Assembly (NCBI GenBank): GCA_024734555.1
Contig: JANPWX010000077.1
Location: 996,999-1,060,998 of the forward strand
Origin: Trochalopteron elliotii
Lineage: Eukaryota; Chordata; Aves; Passeriformes; Leiothrichidae
Direction of reading: 5' to 3'
DNA: 64,000 bases
The notes beneath the pieces were generated by a model, which was given only the letters and a program-made list of their open reading frames with translations, was not told where the DNA came from and did no database searches. The number at the start of each line of letters is the position of its first letter. The stretch's first letter is position 1. Shown here piece after piece: positions 59,936 to 64,000 of the stretch. Both the position numbers and the translations under genes were made by a program.

Positions 59936-62900
59936 GTGTGCTAAATATGCTGGGGTTTTTTCAATAAAAAGAAGATTAATCAGAGGCAGTAAAGAATATC
60001 TACATTTCATGTGCATTCTGAAATTAGTAATCCAACAAAAATGAGGAAAAAAAGCAGCAAGCTCACACATTTCCTTAAAAAAATTGATTAATTGCTCCAA
60101 TAAAGGTGGGAGCTCTTGACTTTTATAATTTTGATTAAAGAAGCAGAAAGCTTCCGGATTGATAACACTGGGGGAAAAAAATTGCACTAACCTTTTCCTT
60201 GAATTTGTCATTAAAACTAAAACATAGTAAAATTCAACTTTCAAATGGTCAAATAATAATTGAAATTTCCCTTTTGCACATCTAGTGAAAATACCCTGGC
60301 ATGTATTAATAAAATTAAATCCTATAAATAGTCTATTTACTGATTGAATTATTGAGCCTTTGTTTTCAATGTCATGGTTTTTTAGCTTTTTAGCAGACAT
60401 CACTTTCTATTATCTAGAATTAATTTAATAAAGATCAGATTTCTTGGCCTGGAGAAACATCCTAAAGATTGTTTACTTACTCAAGCTTTCAGTGAGAGTA
60501 GGATCAGCAGAAAAGTCTTTCGCATAGATATTTGTATCTCCCACACATTCTTTAAAATGAAGAAATGCACAACGTAAGATGCATACAAAAAAACCACTAT
60601 AAATAGTTTTCCTTTCAATAAAAAATAAAATAAAAAATTAATTTTCAGTCCTTCTTTTTATGAGACATTACACCCTACCTCTGAGACTTGCCACTAACAA
60701 TTCCAAATTCAAACAATACATAAATTATACAGATTTATGTATTAAAATTCTAGAGGTATACAGAATTAAGAATACCTTATATTCTTTGGTACTCACAAGT
60801 AACAATATCTGCAATCTGTTTCTATAAGACTGACAAATTTGTCAATTAGCTGAAAAATAGTTTGAAAAAAAAATTTAGTTAGATGTTAAAACCAAATAAT
60901 TTTAGACCAAGAAACAAGGTAATTCTTTTGTATGAGAACACATTTTATACAAAGAGAAATTTTATGCCATTGTTTTAAGAAAAAAAAAAATTGAAACTCA
61001 GATTACGTTTTGCCACATGTGGTCCAAGAAGTGACACTGGAATTGTCATCAAAGACTGCAATGTATTTCAGCGCTCCAGAGAAAGAATTTGGTGTATGAT
61101 TAAGTATGATTAAAAATCATGAAGGTAATGGAATAAATTACTCTGTATGCACAGACTCATACCACATAAAGCAAAACTGGCAGTGTCAATAATACATTTC
61201 ATGTTTCATATGGCAACCCATTATTTGAGTGAGATGAGCAATTAATGCTTCCATAATGTCTCCATGGTTCAGTTGCCATCATTTAGTCAGGGGGTTGTGT
61301 AAAAAAAAAAAAATCTTCTGCTCTCTTCATTGTTCCTCAAACAATTCTTTGGTGTTCCCAATTAATTTTTACTTTAAAAATGATTCACCTAATATTTAAT
61401 ATTAAAAGTAAAAAATTCAGTCTAACTTTTTCAACTGATAAAGAAGACATAGGCTGTGTGTATCCAGTTCTAGTGGTATATGTGAATGAAATTCAGTATA
61501 AGTAGAAAGGATAGGAAGTAAAAAATGTAAGAGGAAGTAAAAATGGAAGAAGTAAAACCAATCTTCATGTAGTAAAATGAGACTTAGGAAGAGATCTTTT
61601 GCTGTGATTATGGCAGTGAAAATTAAAATAATCATAGCACAGATTTTGTTTTTCCTGTCCTAATTTAAAAGAATTATAAATTCTTATTAGTGGTTGGTTG
61701 ACAAGAACTTTTCAAAAGCATTTCCTTTATAAGAGATCAACTATGAAGTGACCAGTTATAGGCATATACAAATGTCTTCTTACTAGCCCTCTACATGATA
61801 ATATTAGGCTTGTACTTATCCTTCAGCCACCTGGAAGCCAAATTCAGCCTGTGCAAATAAGACTCAGAGTACAAGGTAATTTCTGAAGGAGTTTCCCATG
61901 TTTAACTCATCATCCACTCCATCTTACTCTTGTTTAGTCTAATGGTGTCTTGCATCTCTGAGAGCATTTCATCTATATACATACATGTCATGTATCTGTA
62001 AGAAGTCCCACATAGTTTCAACTTCAGCTTCTGTTCTTTATGTCCTCATTCAAGAAAAAGGAAATGAATGTGATAAATGATCAATCTATACATATATTTT
62101 AACAAATAATAAAGTTTATGTGCAATTATAGTTCCTATGATATAGTTACTAGTCAACAGACTCCAAGTATATATTCAATTCTTACTCTACATTTTTTATT
62201 ACTTTTCCTAGAATTGCTACTTCAATTTTGCTCAGTCACTGAGTTGATTTATTTCTAATAAGCAGATCTCTATAATGAGCTGGCTGATTTAATTGTTTTG
62301 TTCATGGCTCATAGATTCCCCAATATATCTCAATATAATATGTAGAAAAAAAGGCAACTCTCCAGTAAATATCAGAGATTATATGTTGCAGACAAATTAA
62401 GAAATAAAAACTTGAACTGCTCACATTACTGCTTGATTATAGAAGTCTCTCTTGATAGCTTTAAAGTAACATGATCTTAATTTCCTTGAATGTCCTACAT
62501 ATTCCCCCATAGAGTTACAGTGAGTTAACTTGTATTCAGTAGGTAAAGAGATTCAGCATCCTAGAGATGACTTTTACTCACACAGGGATTACACTGTGAT
62601 TTATTTTGAAAATAGGTGTTTTTTTTGATATTGTCTTGAACACATTGACTCATATGCTTATTTCACCTCAAAAAATTACAGTGATCTGATTTAAAATGAA
62701 TTATATATTAAACCTTACAGAGTAAAAAAAAATTTCAAAACAATATTTTTTCTAAAATTGAAGTAGGAATATGTTTCATTTGTAGAAATCTTAATTTGCT
62801 TTTCATTCATTATCTCAGGGACTAATGTGCATAATAAATAATATCCAGACTCATTATTTTATATGGGCAATAGTGCTTAATAGTCTTAAATATCTAGACT

Positions 62901-63076
62901 TTATTAACTAGGAAAAGATATGGTTAGATGACATATACAGGTGTTACAGCACTGTGAAATGTTATATTTTCATAATTAAGTAATTAACTTTTTAACAAAA
63001 AAGAAAATATATCTTCTTTCTAGGCACAACTAGACACAGCATAGGGAATTTTCTTTTTAAATTTTAGGTTTTGAAA
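59936..63076. other. AT-rich unique DNA, no gene seen
   Basis: The longest frame (59933-60403, minus, 156 codons) overlaps the CR1 edge and has no motif. The segment 60990-61285 is less AT-biased and free of repeats, and could be a conserved non-coding element. Confidence 0.5.
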
Positions 63077-63167
63077 TAAAAAAAACAAAAAACAAAAAAA
63101 ACAAAAAACAACAACAAAAAAACCCCAACCAAACAAAACAAAACAAAAACAAAAACAAAAAAAACCC
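63077..63167. repeat. A-rich (AAAC)n-like tract
   Basis: About 90 bp of A runs separated by single C and CCCC. Low complexity. No retroposon body was recognised beside it. Confidence 0.85.
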
Positions 63168-63284
63168 TGCTTAGCACTTTTCCAGGACCATTATATCTTA
63201 GGTTCGTTGTGCCTTTTGTCACTTAGTTTTTACTTTATTTAATTGAATGTGTCCTAGTTGAGTTATTAGTAAATGTATTGGCTT

Positions 63285-64000
63285 TGTGTGCCAGGTTTTG
63301 GTAGAGGTTACAGAGGGGCTACAGGGCTGGCTTCTGTGAGAAGATGTCAGAAGTTTCCCTCATGTCCGGCAGAGCCAATTCCAGCTGACTCCAGGATGGA
63401 CGCACTGCTGGTGAAGGCTGAGCCAATCATGAATGACAGTAATACCTTTGTGATAACATATTTAAGAAGAAAGAAAAAAAAAATTGTTGTATGTTTGTAA
63501 TTGTGGCCAGAGAAGAGTGGGGTGAGAACATGTGACAGGAACAGCCCTGCAGACACCAAGGTCAGTGCAGAAGGAAGGGCAGGAGCTGCTCCAGGTGCCA
63601 GAGCTGAGATTCCCCTGCAGACCCTGGTGCTGCCCATGGTGAGGCAGCTGTGCCCCTGCAGCCCATGGAGGTCCATGGGGACACAGAGATCCACCCTCAG
63701 CCCATGGAGGACACCCGCACCAGGGCAGGTGGGTGCCTGAGAGGAGGCTGTGACCCCGTGGGAAACCTGCAGTAACCTCCTAGCAGGGGCCTGCAGACCC
63801 GTGGAGAGAGGAGCCCAACCTGGAGCACTTTCCCTGGCAGCAATTGTAATTCTGTGGGGGACCCACACTGGAACAGCCTGTTCTTGAAGGACAGTACACT
63901 GTGGAAGAGTGACCCACATTGCAACAGTTTGTGGAGAACTGCTGCCCATGGGATGGACTCACATTGGAGAAGCTCATGGAGAGCTGTCTCCCATGGGAGG
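63285..64000 (+). mobile_element. ERV LTR, plus strand, cut by the window edge
   Basis: It starts with TGTGTGCCAGGTTTTGGTAG at 63285, then GGCAGAGCCAATTCCAGCTG and a TATTTAAG box at 63459-63466. Next are an A-rich stretch and GAACAGCCCTGCAGACACCA. Then come many GC-rich units built on CCCATGG, GACCC(A/C)CA and CTGGAGCA. I recognise the order as a long bird ERV LTR. It continues past 64000, so whether it is solo or part of a provirus cannot be told. The 200-codon minus frame inside it (63347-63949) and two overlapping frames are by-products of GC-rich composition. Confidence 0.85.

Noticed and set aside
63347..63949. 200-codon minus-strand frame, the longest without N
   Set aside because: It lies wholly inside an LTR with GC-rich repeated units, shows no domain, and overlaps other open frames in the same DNA.
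1..64000. CRISPR arrays, operons, phage or plasmid systems
   Set aside because: No regularly spaced repeats, no dense gene packing, and the repeat content is that of a bird nuclear genome.

Overview
This window is AT-rich vertebrate nuclear DNA, almost certainly avian and probably passerine. The evidence is at least nine decayed CR1 LINE fragments, several still carrying the bird-type 3' end (ATTCTATG/ATTCTGTG tail), plus eight or nine LTR-type endogenous retrovirus (ERV) remnants whose sequences I recognise as common bird families. Nothing bacterial or plasmid-like is present. I found no complete protein-coding gene, rRNA, tRNA or CRISPR array. The window reads as a large intron or a gene-poor intergenic stretch.

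Layout. 1-9 kb: AT-rich DNA with one polypyrimidine repeat broken by an assembly gap (2321-2709), one isolated protein-like open segment (3745-4012) and a GC-richer probable LTR-derived block (5.4-6.3 kb). 9-16 kb: a cluster of ERV LTRs, three of one broad family on the minus strand (9.1, 10.4 and 15.3 kb) and a different LTR at 11758-12297, with a CR1 tail at 11.35 kb. 16.4-17.1 kb: a second gap in polypyrimidine/polypurine DNA. 17-21.2 kb: a CR1 tail, a 180-bp pure A/T tract, a well preserved solo LTR (20121-20565) and a GC-richer ERV fragment. 21-29.5 kb: mostly unique AT-rich DNA with an LTR at 24.9 kb (+) and a solo LTR at 27627-28039 that keeps perfect terminal inverted repeats and a 4-bp target duplication. 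29.5-34 kb: an old minus-strand CR1-type LINE of about 2.3 kb, a second LINE scrap, the third gap and another CR1 tail. 34-64 kb: mainly unique sequence with CR1 copies at 39.7-41.3 (reverse transcriptase region), 42.6, 51.5, 56.4 and 59.7 kb, a TA/TG microsatellite at 55.3 kb, and an LTR starting at 63285 that runs off the right edge.

How it fits together. The only genes detectable are dead retrotransposon parts; no operon-like or pathway logic exists. The three runs of N all sit inside TTCC/CCCTT-type repeats, so they are sequencing failures at repeats, and open frames crossing them are artefacts. The items most worth checking are the orphan exon-like segment near 3.8 kb, two candidate splice-bounded exons (23.7 and 58.57 kb), the two best preserved solo LTRs, and a small set of perfect palindromes. 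I saw no convincing novel biological system. Repeat family assignments rest on recalled family sequences, not on a database search.
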